This document shows, in pieces, positions 13,121 to 23,558 of a stretch of 64,000 nt of DNA (positions are counted from its first letter, which is position 1; every line of letters begins with the position of its first letter). The notes beneath the pieces are model-generated. The model saw only the letters and a list, made by a program, of their open reading frames with translations. It did no database searches and was not told where the DNA came from. The stretch lies in the NCBI GenBank assembly GCA_963845485.1, contig CAWJSI010000001.1, positions 1 through 64,000 of the forward strand, written 5' to 3'. This DNA comes from Bog-756 sp963845485 (GTDB taxonomy: Bacteria > Actinomycetota > Acidimicrobiia > Acidimicrobiales > RAAP-2). A program made the translations under genes and the position numbers.

Positions 13121-13142
13121 GGGCCGGACCGAACGCCGGCCC
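13121..13142. terminator. Possible bidirectional terminator hairpin
   Basis: A perfect 7-bp GC stem (GGGCCGG / CCGGCCC) with an 8-base loop lies between the convergent purQ and 13161-13592 genes. There is no T-run, so it is a candidate only. Confidence 0.4.
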
Positions 13143-13160
13143 CACCGGGCCGGATGTGGC

Positions 13161-13592
13161 TCAGCTGCGGGTTCGGGGGATCTTGGCCTGCTGGAGCACG
13201 GAGGCGCTGACGCCCACGGTCCGCCAGGCCGAGTACGAGATCCCCTTGCGCTCGCCGTAGACGCGGGCCACTTTGATGAAGCTCTTCTCGAGGGCGGCCA
13301 GGTCGACCGTCTCGCCGGTGTGGGAGAGCTCGGCCTCCAGGCGCTGGCGCTCCTCGACGAGGTGGAGGCGGGACAGGGGATCGGCAGAGGCCAGGGCGTT
13401 GTCGATGGCGACGAGGCGCTTGCGGATCGATTCGGGGGTCCGCTTGCGACCCCGACGGGGCTTGGTCGACTCCAGGGCCTCGAGATAGCGGCGGACGATG
13501 CGCCCCTCTTCACGTCCTTTGGCCAGGGCCGCCTTGTGGTCCTCGGACATGGGAGTTTTTTTGCGCGATTTTGTCGGGGTTGCAGCTGCCAT
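13161..13592 (-). CDS. Small basic protein of unknown function
   Basis: I do not recognise a named family. From the ATG at 13592 the protein is 143 residues: a Lys/Arg-rich N-terminus (ATPTKSRKKTP), a charged helical region with RGRKRTPESIRKRL (near residue 60), a likely coiled-coil (LHLVEERQRLEAEL), and a C-terminal YGERKGISYSAWRTVGVSA that reads like a small helix-turn-helix or AT-hook-type nucleic-acid contact region. A longer in-frame start exists but lies in an AT-rich promoter-like stretch. It sits between purQ and purL on the opposite strand. DNA or RNA binding is a guess from composition. Confidence 0.7.
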   Translation of the reverse strand: MAAATPTKSRKKTPMSEDHKAALAKGREEGRIVRRYLEALESTKPRRGRKRTPESIRKRLVAIDNALASADPLSRLHLVEERQRLEAELSHTGETVDLAALEKSFIKVARVYGERKGISYSAWRTVGVSASVLQQAKIPRTRS

Positions 13593-14270
13593 AATCAGAG
13601 CATCGCAGAGAAATTCATACAGCGCAACCTGGCAAGAGAAGACGGCTTTCATAGGCTCAATACAGAGCAGTGTTTACCCGCCTTCGGGGTGGTGCTCTCC
13701 AGGCATGGAAGGATTGAGACCCCGCTCCTTCGAGAGCTACTGGGCACGGTGCGACTGTTTATTGTGTGATGTGGGCGGGGCTAGTCCGGAGCCCATTGAT
13801 CCCGGAATACCACTGGACCCTGGAGTCCTTCCCTCCTAATCCGAGGGGATACGGGGAGGAACGGGACCCCGAGTGGCCCCAGGTCTTCCTCTATCGAGCC
13901 ATCGAGTTTTCTGGGGTCGACCCTCGGCACTCGCCGAGTATGTGCCCGAATGCCACCGGTGACGTACCCGTACCGGGTTGGGGACAACGCTGAGGAAAAC
14001 CACGGATGTGTCCCCGGTGTTCCCCCCAGGGTGTCCCGGCCTTTACGCCGTGTGGAGTGCCGAACTGCCCGACGGTGGGGCTTGTATCGTCCCGGGTGAT
14101 GGACCGACCCGCCGCGCCGTGTCGAGCGATGGGCCCGCTCCGCGCCCGGCCGGGCACGAACGCGAGGGTCCGCCCGGCCAGCCGGGTGGGCGCCGACAGG
14201 TACGCTCGGAGCACGGGCCGGCGGATGCTCCGCCCCCAGGTCGACCGAGGATCAGGAGCGAAGCAGGCAC
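13593..14270. other. Gene-free stretch before purL
   Basis: About 680 bases with no convincing protein. Its left third (13593-13760) is clearly less GC-rich than the surroundings and should hold the promoter of the 13161-13592 gene. An imperfect hairpin is seen at about 13822-13867 (GTCCTTCCCTCC against GGGGAGGAACGGGAC). TACGCT at 14201-14206 is a possible -10 for purL. Short open frames here have atypical composition. Confidence 0.5.
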
Positions 14271-16574
14271 GTGACAGTGGAGACGGCCAGCGCATCCAGT
14301 GAGCCACTGCACCGGGCCCTCGGCCTCACCGACGGTGAGCGTGACGAGGTGGAAGCCATCCTCGGCCGACCGCCCAACCACCTCGAGCTGGCGCTGTTCG
14401 CCGTCATGTGGAGTGAGCACTGCTCGTACAAGTCGTCACGGGTCCACCTGAAGCGGCTGCCCACCGAGGCCCCCCACGTACTGGTGGGTCCGGGCGAGAA
14501 CGCCGGGGTCATCGACGCCGGCGACGGGATCGCCGTGGCCATCCGGATCGAGAGCCACAACCACCCGTCGGCCATCGAGCCCTACCAAGGGGCGGCCACC
14601 GGGGTCGGGGGGATCCTCCGGGACATCTTCACCATGGGGGCCCGCCCCATCGCCGTGATGGACCCGTTGTTCTTCGGCGATCCGGCCGACGCCCGTCAGC
14701 AGTGGCTGATCGAGGGGGTGGTGGCCGGGATCTCGGGCTACGGGAACTCGGTCGGGGTACCCACCATCGGCGGGGAGCTCACCTTTCACGACTGCTACGC
14801 CCAGAACCCTTTGGTCAACGTGCTGTGCATGGGTGTGCTGCCCACCGATCGGCTGGTCCTCGGGGCGGCCACCGGGGTGGGGAACCTCGCCGTCCTGCTG
14901 GGTTCGTCGACCGGACGGGACGGGATCGGCGGGGTCAGCGTGCTGGCCTCGGCCGGCTTCGGGGGCGGCGATGCCGAGGCCGAAGCGGCCAAGCGGCCGA
15001 GCGTGCAGGTGGGTGATCCCTACGAGGAGAAGCGCCTGATCGAGGCGTGCCTCGAACTCCTCGACGCCAAGCTGGTCGTCGGCATCCAGGACCTGGGTGG
15101 TGCCGGCCTGGTCTGTGCCACGAGTGAGACGGCGGCTCGGGGAGGGGTGGGCATGGACGTGGATGTCTCGGCGGTGCCCCGCCGGGAGCCGGGCATGGAG
15201 CCCTACGAGGTCATGACCTCGGAGAGCCAGGAGCGCATGCTGGCCATCGTCACCCCGGGCGACCTGGCCCGGGTGGAGGAGGTGTGCCGTCGCTGGGAGG
15301 TGCGCTCGGCCGTGGTCGGACGGGTCACCGATCCGGTGGACGGGCAGCCCGGCCGACTCCGGATCATGGACGGGTTCGACGGCGAGGTGTTGGGCGACGT
15401 CCCGGCCGGCGCCCTCAGCGACGATGCCCCCCTCTACCACCGGCCCCTGGCCCGGCCGCGCGACCACGAGGCGCGTGCCGCCAACGATCCGGGCACCCTT
15501 GCCGCACCGGCCGACTGCGGAGCCGACGTGCTTTCCCTGCTGGCCGACCCGTCCTGGGTCTACCGCCAGTACGACCACCAGCTGTTCCTCAACACCGTGG
15601 ACGGCCCCGGGGGGGACGCCGCCGTGCTGCGCCTGGCCGCACCGGGCCTCCCCGCGTCGAGAAAGGGACTGGCCCTCACCACCGACTCCAATCCCACCTG
15701 GTGCTCCCTCGACCCGCGGGCGGGGACCGCGGCCACCGTGGCCGAGGGGGCCCTCAACGTGGCCTGTGCCGGGGCCCGGCCCATGGCCGTGGTCAACTGC
15801 CTCAACTTCGGCAACCCCGAACATCCCGAGGTCATGTGGCAGCTCTCCGAGGCCATCGACGGCATGAGCGAGGCCTGCCTCGGGCTGGGTCTGCCGGTGA
15901 TCGGCGGCAACGTGAGCCTCTACAACGAGAGCTACGGCGCCGACATCAACCCGACCCCGGTCATCGGGGTGCTGGGCCTGATCGACCACCTGGCCGTCCG
16001 CCCCCCGGGGCTCACCCTGGTCGACGGAGCCTCACTTGTCCTGTTGGACGGCCGGGTCGGCTCGTCATCGACACCCGGCCCCCCGTCGCTGGCCGGGTCG
16101 CGCTGGGCCGCCGAGGTCCGCGGCCACCGCGACGGGACCCTGCCGGGACTCGACCTGGCCGCCCACCGGCGGCTGGTGGAGTTCGTCACCGGGATCGTGG
16201 CCGAGGGGGTCGGGGACCCAGCCGGCGCCACGCCACTGGTGTCGGGCATCCACGACGTGTCCGGCGGTGGCCTCGGGGTGGCCCTCACCGAGATGGCCGT
16301 GCGATCGGGGGTCGGTCTCGCCGTAGCCGGGGTGGCCGACCATCACGAACTGTTCACCGAGGCACCCTCCCGTGTGGTGGTGTGCACGACCGACCGGGCC
16401 GCACTCCTGTCCCGGGCTGCGGAGGCCGGGGTGGGGTTCCGGGTGCTGGGCACGACCGGCGGTGACCGGGTGGTGGTGGACGGCCTGGTCGACCTCGACC
16501 TGGCCACGGCCACCGCGGCGTGGCGGGACCGACTGCCGGCCCTGCTCGACGAGCTGGCCCCCGTCACCAACTGA
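14271..16574 (+). CDS. purL: FGAM synthase large subunit PurL (small type)
   Basis: Converts FGAR to FGAM using ATP and ammonia from PurQ, in the fourth step of IMP synthesis. At 767 residues it is the small PurL that lacks the fused glutaminase domain, consistent with separate purS and purQ. Motifs: MWSEHCSYKSSR (near residue 45), RIESHNHPSAIEPYQGAATG (near 95), a second synthetase-like half with GLALTTDSNPTWCSLDP, and VIGGNVSLYNE. The GTG at 14271 precedes a family-like start (about 14 residues before the LHRALGLTD stretch). It begins a new transcription unit after a long gap. Confidence 0.97.
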   Translation: MTVETASASSEPLHRALGLTDGERDEVEAILGRPPNHLELALFAVMWSEHCSYKSSRVHLKRLPTEAPHVLVGPGENAGVIDAGDGIAVAIRIESHNHPSAIEPYQGAATGVGGILRDIFTMGARPIAVMDPLFFGDPADARQQWLIEGVVAGISGYGNSVGVPTIGGELTFHDCYAQNPLVNVLCMGVLPTDRLVLGAATGVGNLAVLLGSSTGRDGIGGVSVLASAGFGGGDAEAEAAKRPSVQVGDPYEEKRLIEACLELLDAKLVVGIQDLGGAGLVCATSETAARGGVGMDVDVSAVPRREPGMEPYEVMTSESQERMLAIVTPGDLARVEEVCRRWEVRSAVVGRVTDPVDGQPGRLRIMDGFDGEVLGDVPAGALSDDAPLYHRPLARPRDHEARAANDPGTLAAPADCGADVLSLLADPSWVYRQYDHQLFLNTVDGPGGDAAVLRLAAPGLPASRKGLALTTDSNPTWCSLDPRAGTAATVAEGALNVACAGARPMAVVNCLNFGNPEHPEVMWQLSEAIDGMSEACLGLGLPVIGGNVSLYNESYGADINPTPVIGVLGLIDHLAVRPPGLTLVDGASLVLLDGRVGSSSTPGPPSLAGSRWAAEVRGHRDGTLPGLDLAAHRRLVEFVTGIVAEGVGDPAGATPLVSGIHDVSGGGLGVALTEMAVRSGVGLAVAGVADHHELFTEAPSRVVVCTTDRAALLSRAAEAGVGFRVLGTTGGDRVVVDGLVDLDLATATAAWRDRLPALLDELAPVTN

Positions 16575-16590
16575 CGCCGCCTGACACGAC

Positions 16591-17439
16591 TCAGTCTGTG
16601 GGCCGACGGGCCTCCAAGCGCGCGAGCACCTGATCGGGGACCTTCAGGTCGCCCTGACCGGTGCCCACGGCCAAGTCGGGCTTGCTCGTGCCGTGGTGGT
16701 CCGATCCCCCGGTGGCCACCAGGTCGAACCGGCGGGCCAGATGGCCGAGCTCGGTGCGCTGGCGCGGTGAGTACCGCCCGTAGAGGGCTTCGATGCCGCC
16801 GAATCCCGAGGCGGCCAGCTCCTTCACTACGTCGGCGAGCGCCCGTCCTTCCAGGCCCAGGCTGTAGGGGTGGGCGAGCACGGCAACGCCCCCGGAGTCC
16901 CGGGCGAGGGCGGCGACCTCGGCGCCGGACAGGCGGGCCTTCGCCACATAGGCCGGGCCGTCGTCGCCCAGCCAGCGGTCGAAGGCGTCGTCGATGGAGT
17001 CCGCTGCCCCCACCTCGACCAGGGCGGCGGCGAAGTGGGGCCGCCCCATGCCCTCCTCGCCCCCGGCGATGGCCGCCACCCGGTCGTAGGTCACCGGTAT
17101 CCCGAGGTCGGCCAGTCGCCCGGCCAGCGCCCGGTTCCGACGCCCACGGTCCTGGCGGAGCCGGCCCAGCTCCTCGTCGAGAGGACCGCCGTCCTCCTCC
17201 GCGAAGTAGACGAGCACGTGCATGCCGCCGCTCCCGCCCGACCGGCACGACACCTCGCAGCCGGGCACGAACGTGACCCCGAGTTCGGCGGCCCGGCGCC
17301 GCGCCGCCCCGGTGCCGGCCAGGGAGTCGTGGTCGGTGAGCGCCACGGCACTGCACCCGACCTCGGCGGCCAGCTCGACCACCCGCTCGGGGGCATCGCT
17401 CCCGTCCGAGACGGTCGAGTGGGTGTGCAGGTCGATCAT
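16591..17439 (-). CDS. PHP-domain metal-dependent phosphoesterase
   Basis: Polymerase-and-histidinol-phosphatase-domain hydrolase of 282 residues. Metal ligands are visible: HTHSTVSDGSD at residues 4-14, the LTDHDS motif, GCEVS, LAHPYSLG and a C-terminal GGSDHHG. Related proteins include nucleoside 3',5'-bisphosphate phosphatases and RNase AM, but the substrate cannot be read from sequence. The ATG at 17439 is chosen because MIDLHTHS is the normal N-terminus; the frame extends another 47 codons upstream without family-like sequence. It lies between purL and purF on the opposite strand. Confidence 0.88.
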   Translation of the reverse strand: MIDLHTHSTVSDGSDAPERVVELAAEVGCSAVALTDHDSLAGTGAARRRAAELGVTFVPGCEVSCRSGGSGGMHVLVYFAEEDGGPLDEELGRLRQDRGRRNRALAGRLADLGIPVTYDRVAAIAGGEEGMGRPHFAAALVEVGAADSIDDAFDRWLGDDGPAYVAKARLSGAEVAALARDSGGVAVLAHPYSLGLEGRALADVVKELAASGFGGIEALYGRYSPRQRTELGHLARRFDLVATGGSDHHGTSKPDLAVGTGQGDLKVPDQVLARLEARRPTD

Positions 17440-17662
17440 CGGAGGCGACGCTACCGGGGCACCGAGGGCCGCGGCGAGGGCCGTGGCGGGGAGGGTCACG
17501 GCGGGACAGTGCCGATCCCGCTTCAGCCCAGGCGACACCGATCTGCGGCAAGAGGTGGCGCCGGGTCGCTCCACGGTCACGCCGTCCCACTAGTCTGGAG
17601 TGGCACGGTGAGGTGATTGTGTGGCCTAATCGTGGCGAAGGACGTGCTCGACGACCCCCGGT

Positions 17663-19144
<1,482 letters not shown>

Positions 19145-19148
<4 letters not shown>

Positions 19149-20308
19149 CCGGGTCCCCCGACCCGCACGAGCACCCGACCCACTCCGACCGCGACCGCGT
19201 GATCCCGACTCCGGCCACCTACGCCGCCGCCGGGGTGGACATCGACGCCGGCGAGCGGGCCGTCGAGCTGATCAAGCCCATGGTGGCCTCCACCCATCGC
19301 CCCGAGGTCCTCGGTGGCCTCGGCGACTTCGGTGGCCTCTTCGAGCTCGACCCCGACCACCGGTTCCACGAGCCGGTGCTGGTGGCGGGCACCGACGGGG
19401 TGGGAACCAAAGCTCTCGTAGCCCAGGCCCTCGGCCGGTTCGACACCATCGGGATCGATCTGGTGGCCATGTGCGTCGACGACCTGGTGTGTCAGGGGGC
19501 CGAGCCGCTGTTCTTCTTGGACTACATCTCGTCCGGTTCGGTGGAGCCAGAACAGATGGCCGAGTTGGTCTCCGGTGTCGCCGAGGGGTGCCGCCAGGTG
19601 GGCGCCAGTCTGCTCGGCGGGGAGATGGCCGAACACGCCGGGGTGATGAAGCCCGGCGAGTTCGACCTCGTCGGCTTCGCCGTCGGGGTGGTCGAGCGGG
19701 CCGAGGTCCTCGGCCCACCTCGCGTCCGCCACCGCGACGTGCTGATCGGACTCACGTCGCCCGGCCTCCGCTGCAACGGCTACACCCTGGCCCGCCACGT
19801 GCTGCTCGAGCGGGCCGGCCGGGCCTTCGACGCCCCGGCCTGGGACGGGGCCGACGTGTCGCTGGCCGACGAGCTGCTGCGCCCGTCGGTGCTGTACACA
19901 CCGGCCGTGCGGGCGGCCATCGAGGCAGCCGAGATCCACGCCGTGGCCCACATTACCGGCGGCGGGTTCGAGGGCAACGTGCCCCGGGCCCTTCCCCACG
20001 AGGGGCTCCGGGCCGTCCTCGACCGGAGCACCTGGGAGGTGCCGCCGATCTTCTCGGAGATCCGCCGGGTGGGGCACGTGGCCGACGACGAGATGGCCCG
20101 GGTGTTCAACCTCGGACTCGGGATGGTGTTGGTGGTGGAGCCCGGAAGCGTCGACGACGCCCTGGCCGCCCTCGGGGACGCCGGGGTCGGTGCCGCCGTG
20201 GTGGGCCAGGTGGACGAGGGCCATCACGGGGTGGCCTGGGCCGGGCCGGGCTTCTGGGCCGACGAGCCCGAAGCGCACCCCTACGACGTGCCGGTGCCGC
20301 CGGCGTGA
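19145..20308 (+). CDS. purM: Phosphoribosylformylglycinamidine cyclo-ligase (AIR synthetase)
   Basis: ATP-dependent ring closure of FGAM to AIR, using the PurLSQ product. The 387-residue protein contains TYAAAGVDIDAGERAVELIK, VAGTDGVGTKALVAQ, the CVDDLVCQGAEPLFFLDY signature (near residue 115) and HITGGGFEGNVPRALP. The GTG at 19145 overlaps the purF stop (GTGA); GTG 19199 is an alternative nearer the conserved start. Because of the purF frameshift, the purF N-terminal frame runs through into this gene without a stop; that 881-residue fusion is an artefact of the frame. Confidence 0.95.
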
Positions 20309-20874
20309 GCGACTCCCTGCCGCCCACTGAGTTCGAGGCGCTCCGGGCCCACCTGTTGGAGTACTCGGTCAAGCGGGGCGACTTCACACTCAAGTCGGGC
20401 CGGAAGAGCTCCTGGTTCATCGACTCCAAACAGACCGTGTGCCGACCCGAGGCCATGGTCCTGGTGGCCGACGGAGTGCTCTCGGTAGTCCCGCCCGATG
20501 CCGATGCCATCGGCGGACTGACCATGGGCGCCGACCCGGTGGCCTTCGTCACCGCCGGGGTGGCCGCCACCCGGGGCCGTCGACTCAAGGCGTTCAGCGT
20601 CCGGAAAGAGGCGAAGGACCACGGCGGCGGCGGCAGGATCGCCGGGGCGCTCGATCCGGGGGACCGGGTGGTCATCACCGAGGACACCGTGACCCGGGGC
20701 ACGTCGTTGCTCGAGGCGGCTCATGCCGTCATCGAGGCCGGAGGGGTGCCCGTCCTCTTGGTGGCGGTGGTGGATCGGGGTGGGACCGTGGCGGCCATGG
20801 CCGAGGCCGAGGGCCTGCCGTTCCGGGCCCTGTTGACCGCACCCGACCTCGGATTCCCCTACGAGGGAGCCTGA
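20305..20874 (+). CDS. pyrE: Orotate phosphoribosyltransferase
   Basis: Transfers the phosphoribosyl group of PRPP to orotate, giving OMP in pyrimidine synthesis. The 189-residue protein has the type I PRPP-binding motif VVITEDTVTRGTSLLEAA (near residue 115), FTLKSGRKSSWFIDSK at the substrate loop and FSVRKEAKDHG, the flexible lysine loop. The GTG at 20305 overlaps the purM stop. Linking a pyrimidine gene to purF-purM gives a PRPP-using cluster. Confidence 0.93.
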   Translation: MSDSLPPTEFEALRAHLLEYSVKRGDFTLKSGRKSSWFIDSKQTVCRPEAMVLVADGVLSVVPPDADAIGGLTMGADPVAFVTAGVAATRGRRLKAFSVRKEAKDHGGGGRIAGALDPGDRVVITEDTVTRGTSLLEAAHAVIEAGGVPVLLVAVVDRGGTVAAMAEAEGLPFRALLTAPDLGFPYEGA

Positions 20875-20893
20875 GCCCGGCGGGATCCGGCGC

Positions 20894-21238
20894 TCAGCCG
20901 AGACGGGTGAGCACGATGGCCTGTTCGGGACAGGCCACCACGCACAGGCCACAGGCCCGGCAGTCGTCGGCGTTGGGGGCGTAAGCCGTGACCATGCCGT
21001 GCACCCGCACCTTGAGGCGGGACAGCAGGCCGAGGTCCTGGTAGTCGGCGTCGTCGATGCGGCGCACCTCGAACACGTCGTTCGGGCACACCTCGATGCA
21101 ATCCCGCTTGCCCTCACAGCGGGCGTGGTCGATGACCGGGAGGTAGGTGCCGGTCGGGGCCGAGCACCGCTCACCCGGACGATCCGGGTGAGCGGCGGCC
21201 CGCCGCTGCTTGGCCAGCCGGTCGGCGTCGGGGCTCAC
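20894..21238 (-). CDS. 7Fe-type ferredoxin (3Fe-4S plus 4Fe-4S)
   Basis: Electron carrier of 114 residues. The second cluster motif is complete (CRACGLCVVACP, CxxCxxCxxxCP). The first is CEGKRDCIEVCP, where the second cysteine of the canonical motif is lysine, the pattern of a [3Fe-4S] site in seven-iron ferredoxins. Such ferredoxins often serve P450s or other oxidoreductases; partners here are not evident beyond a P450 at 44250 far away. The ATG overlaps the end of the upstream PadR gene, so the two are probably co-transcribed, an unusual pairing. Confidence 0.88.
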   Translation of the reverse strand: MSPDADRLAKQRRAAAHPDRPGERCSAPTGTYLPVIDHARCEGKRDCIEVCPNDVFEVRRIDDADYQDLGLLSRLKVRVHGMVTAYAPNADDCRACGLCVVACPEQAIVLTRLG

Positions 21239-21939
21239 GAAGCGGACTCCGCCTCGTCGTCGGTGCTCGGAGCACCGTCGGCCAGCACCAGGTAGATGCG
21301 GCGGCGGGTCTCGGCGAGGATCTCGCCCACCGCCTTCACCTGGCTCTCGCTACCGGACCGTCCGACCTGCATGGCCGCACCGGCCACTTCGCCCATGAGG
21401 CCGCGCAGGTCGACCAGTGAACGGTCGGCCCCACGGGCCGCCCGCTCCCAGGGTGCGGGACCGTCGCCGGCCTCGGCGGCGGCCGACCGACCGTCGTCGG
21501 TGAGGCTGAAGACCCGCTTGCCCTCGCTCTTGTCGGCCGTGACCAACCCCTGGTCCTCCAGGGCCTGGAGGGTCGGGTAGACCGAGCCGGGGCTGGGGCG
21601 CCAGACGCCCCCGCTGCGCTCGGTCAGCTCGGTGATGATCTGGTAGCCGTGCATCGGCTCCTCGGCGAGGAGGGCGAGGATGGCCGCCCGGACGTCGCCG
21701 CGGCCTCGCTTCGGGCCCCGTCCGAACATCGGGGGGCCGAATCCCGGGCCGAACGCCCCGTGGCGCCCGCCGCCGACGCCGAAGGCGTCGTCCCGACCCC
21801 GACCCCGCCCGCCGCCGCGGCCCCGGGGGGCCCCGCCGAAGCGGTCGTACCGGTCGCGGCGGCCGGGAAAGCCCGGTCCGGCCTGCTCGCCGGCGTCTGT
21901 CTCGTTGAAGTGCTTGTGTCCGTGTCCATGTCCATGCAT
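21235..21939 (-). CDS. PadR-family regulator with histidine-rich N-terminus
   Basis: Transcriptional regulator of 234 residues. The PadR winged helix is in the middle (ILALLAEEPMHGYQIITEL, PSPGSVYPTLQALEDQGLV, KRVFSLTDDGR; residues about 85-155), followed by a helical dimerisation tail. The N-terminus is odd: MHGHGHGHKHF followed by a Gly/Arg-rich low-complexity stretch of about 70 residues. The His cluster could bind metal, and the RG-rich part could contact nucleic acid; both are inference. The ATG at 21939 has AAGGAG 9-14 bases upstream. It overlaps the ferredoxin gene start by 4 bases. Confidence 0.86.
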   Translation of the reverse strand: MHGHGHGHKHFNETDAGEQAGPGFPGRRDRYDRFGGAPRGRGGGRGRGRDDAFGVGGGRHGAFGPGFGPPMFGRGPKRGRGDVRAAILALLAEEPMHGYQIITELTERSGGVWRPSPGSVYPTLQALEDQGLVTADKSEGKRVFSLTDDGRSAAAEAGDGPAPWERAARGADRSLVDLRGLMGEVAGAAMQVGRSGSESQVKAVGEILAETRRRIYLVLADGAPSTDDEAESAS

Positions 21940-22025
21940 GAGTGAATCTCCTTCAGTTCTCGTTCCGGGCCGGCCGGAGTGCCGTTCCCGGGGTGGTGGA
22001 GCTCGTCATACGACTGCTCACGTTG

Positions 22026-22048
22026 TATAACGATATATCGCGATGTAC
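22026..22048. promoter_or_regulatory. Palindromic AT-rich element upstream of padR-like gene
   Basis: CGATATATCG (22031-22040) is a perfect palindrome within an AT-rich island, overlapping ATCGCGAT (22037-22044). It lies about 90 bases upstream of the PadR start. PadR proteins typically bind such dyads in their own promoters, so this is a candidate operator. Confidence 0.45.
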
Positions 22049-22159
22049 TGAATGTCAAGGGACCGGAAGGACCGGATCGATGCCGGTGCCGTTGGGTCCA
22101 GGGCGAGTGAGGATGAACGGAGGGGTGTTGCTCGGACCGGTGGCCGAGCCCCGCCCGGC

Positions 22160-23224
22160 TCAGTCGGGCCGGTCGGCCCGGTAGGCGTCGACGATCGGCT
22201 CCAACTCGCTCGGTGTGGCGCCGTGCATGATCACCCCGTCGCACCCCATGGCCAGTTGGCCCTCCACGGTGGCGGCACACTGCTCGGGCGTGCCGGTGGC
22301 GCTGGCGGCCAGCCACTCGTCGGGGAGCAGTGTGGCCAGGTGCTCGAGTTGGGGCGTGGTGGCGTGGGAGTCGATCCCACCGAGGAAGCCGGCCACCATC
22401 TCGTCGGCCCGGAAGCGGGCGAGCACGGCCGGATCCCAGCCGTTGGTCTGCACCAGCAGGTCGCCGTAGCCCTGGAGGTAGGTGGCCAGCCGGCCCACGG
22501 ACTTCATGAGCCGCAGGTCCTCGTCGATGTGGTCGCCGATGGTGGCGAGACACGACCACACCTGAACCCGGTCGGGATCGCGCCCGGCCCGCTCGGCCGA
22601 CTCCTTCACGGTGGCCACGCACCTCCGGGTGGTCTCCTCGGTGAAGAAGGTGTGCAGGATCACCCGGTCGAAGGCCCGGCCCCCGAGGGCCAGGGAGTGC
22701 GGACCGAAGGCCACCAGCCCGAGGGGAAGGTCCTCGTCGATGGCGGCCAGGTAGAGGACCGGGAACGAGCCCGCGGGCCCGTCGTGCCCGATGATGGCTT
22801 CGCCGCGGAACAGGCGCTTCATGAGTCCGGCGAAGTCCTCGAGTTGAGCCGTCGTCACCCGACCGATGCCGTAGGTGTCCTGGATGAGGGGGATACCCCG
22901 ACCCAGCCCCAGCACGAATCGTCCACCGGTGAGGCTCTGCATGGTCCGGGCCAGGGCGGCGGTGATCATCGGGTGGCGGGTGTTGTGGTTGGTGGCCGCC
23001 GTCACGATGGCCATCCGCTCGCTCACGGCACCGGCCGCTCCCGACAGGACGCCGGCCTCCTTTTTGTCGAAGCGCTCCGAGATGAAGGCAGAACCGAGTC
23101 CCATCGACTCGGCCAGGCGCACCTCGCCGACGAGGTCACGCGATGAGTCCGCCTGTCCGGCCAGGGTGTAGAAGCCGAGCTCGTCGAGGGGCTCCACGTC
23201 GCCAGGGTGTGGGTCGGTCGTCAT
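22160..23224 (-). CDS. F420-type LLM-class oxidoreductase
   Basis: Luciferase-like monooxygenase fold enzyme, likely using coenzyme F420 as in related actinobacterial proteins; substrate unknown. The 354-residue sequence has LGFYTLAGQADSSRDLVGEVRLAESMGLGSAFISER, TGGRFVLGLGRGIP (near residue 100) and the C-terminal GTPEQCAATVEGQLAMGCDGVIMHG, the usual cofactor and barrel signatures. The ATG at 23224 is used. It is a stand-alone gene between the PadR pair and the ANTAR regulators. Confidence 0.87.
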   Translation of the reverse strand: MTTDPHPGDVEPLDELGFYTLAGQADSSRDLVGEVRLAESMGLGSAFISERFDKKEAGVLSGAAGAVSERMAIVTAATNHNTRHPMITAALARTMQSLTGGRFVLGLGRGIPLIQDTYGIGRVTTAQLEDFAGLMKRLFRGEAIIGHDGPAGSFPVLYLAAIDEDLPLGLVAFGPHSLALGGRAFDRVILHTFFTEETTRRCVATVKESAERAGRDPDRVQVWSCLATIGDHIDEDLRLMKSVGRLATYLQGYGDLLVQTNGWDPAVLARFRADEMVAGFLGGIDSHATTPQLEHLATLLPDEWLAASATGTPEQCAATVEGQLAMGCDGVIMHGATPSELEPIVDAYRADRPD

Positions 23225-23297
23225 GCGGGCTCGCTCTCATCGGGGGAACGAGGCCGAAGGGTACCAAGGCCCAGCCGGACGGGACGATCCGGAGGCG

Positions 23298-23558
23298 TCA
23301 GTCCGGGGCGGGTTCCCCGGCGTAGGGAACGGGGTGGTTGCCACCCAACTCCACGAACCGCTCATTGAGGGCGTGGGCGATGACGTCGTGGTCGTGGGGG
23401 GTGGGGGTGAGCGCACCGTAGAGGAACGCCTCCATCTGGAACGCCGAGCTCATGCCGCCCAGCTCGAAGTACCGGAGCCAGAGCTCTCCCCGCGTCAGTC
23501 CGGCGTCCCGGCGGAATCTGTCGAAGTGATCGGGCTCCTGTTCATCCACGTTGATCAT
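23298..23558 (-). CDS. Small conserved-looking protein of unknown function
   Basis: About 86 residues from the ATG at 23558; a GTG two codons upstream is also possible. The sequence is acidic and mostly helical (FDRFRRDAGLTRGELWLRYFELGG, then ALTPTPHDHDVIAHALNERFVELG). I do not recognise a named family. Its start lies inside the 3' end of the upstream GAF-ANTAR gene, with which it is presumably co-translated. That linkage suggests a role with the ANTAR regulator, but nothing in the sequence gives a mechanism. Confidence 0.65.
   Translation of the reverse strand: MINVDEQEPDHFDRFRRDAGLTRGELWLRYFELGGMSSAFQMEAFLYGALTPTPHDHDVIAHALNERFVELGGNHPVPYAGEPAPD

Noticed and set aside
13766..13993. 75-residue open frame before purL
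   Set aside because: No family similarity seen, no ribosome site, atypical composition; treated as non-coding.
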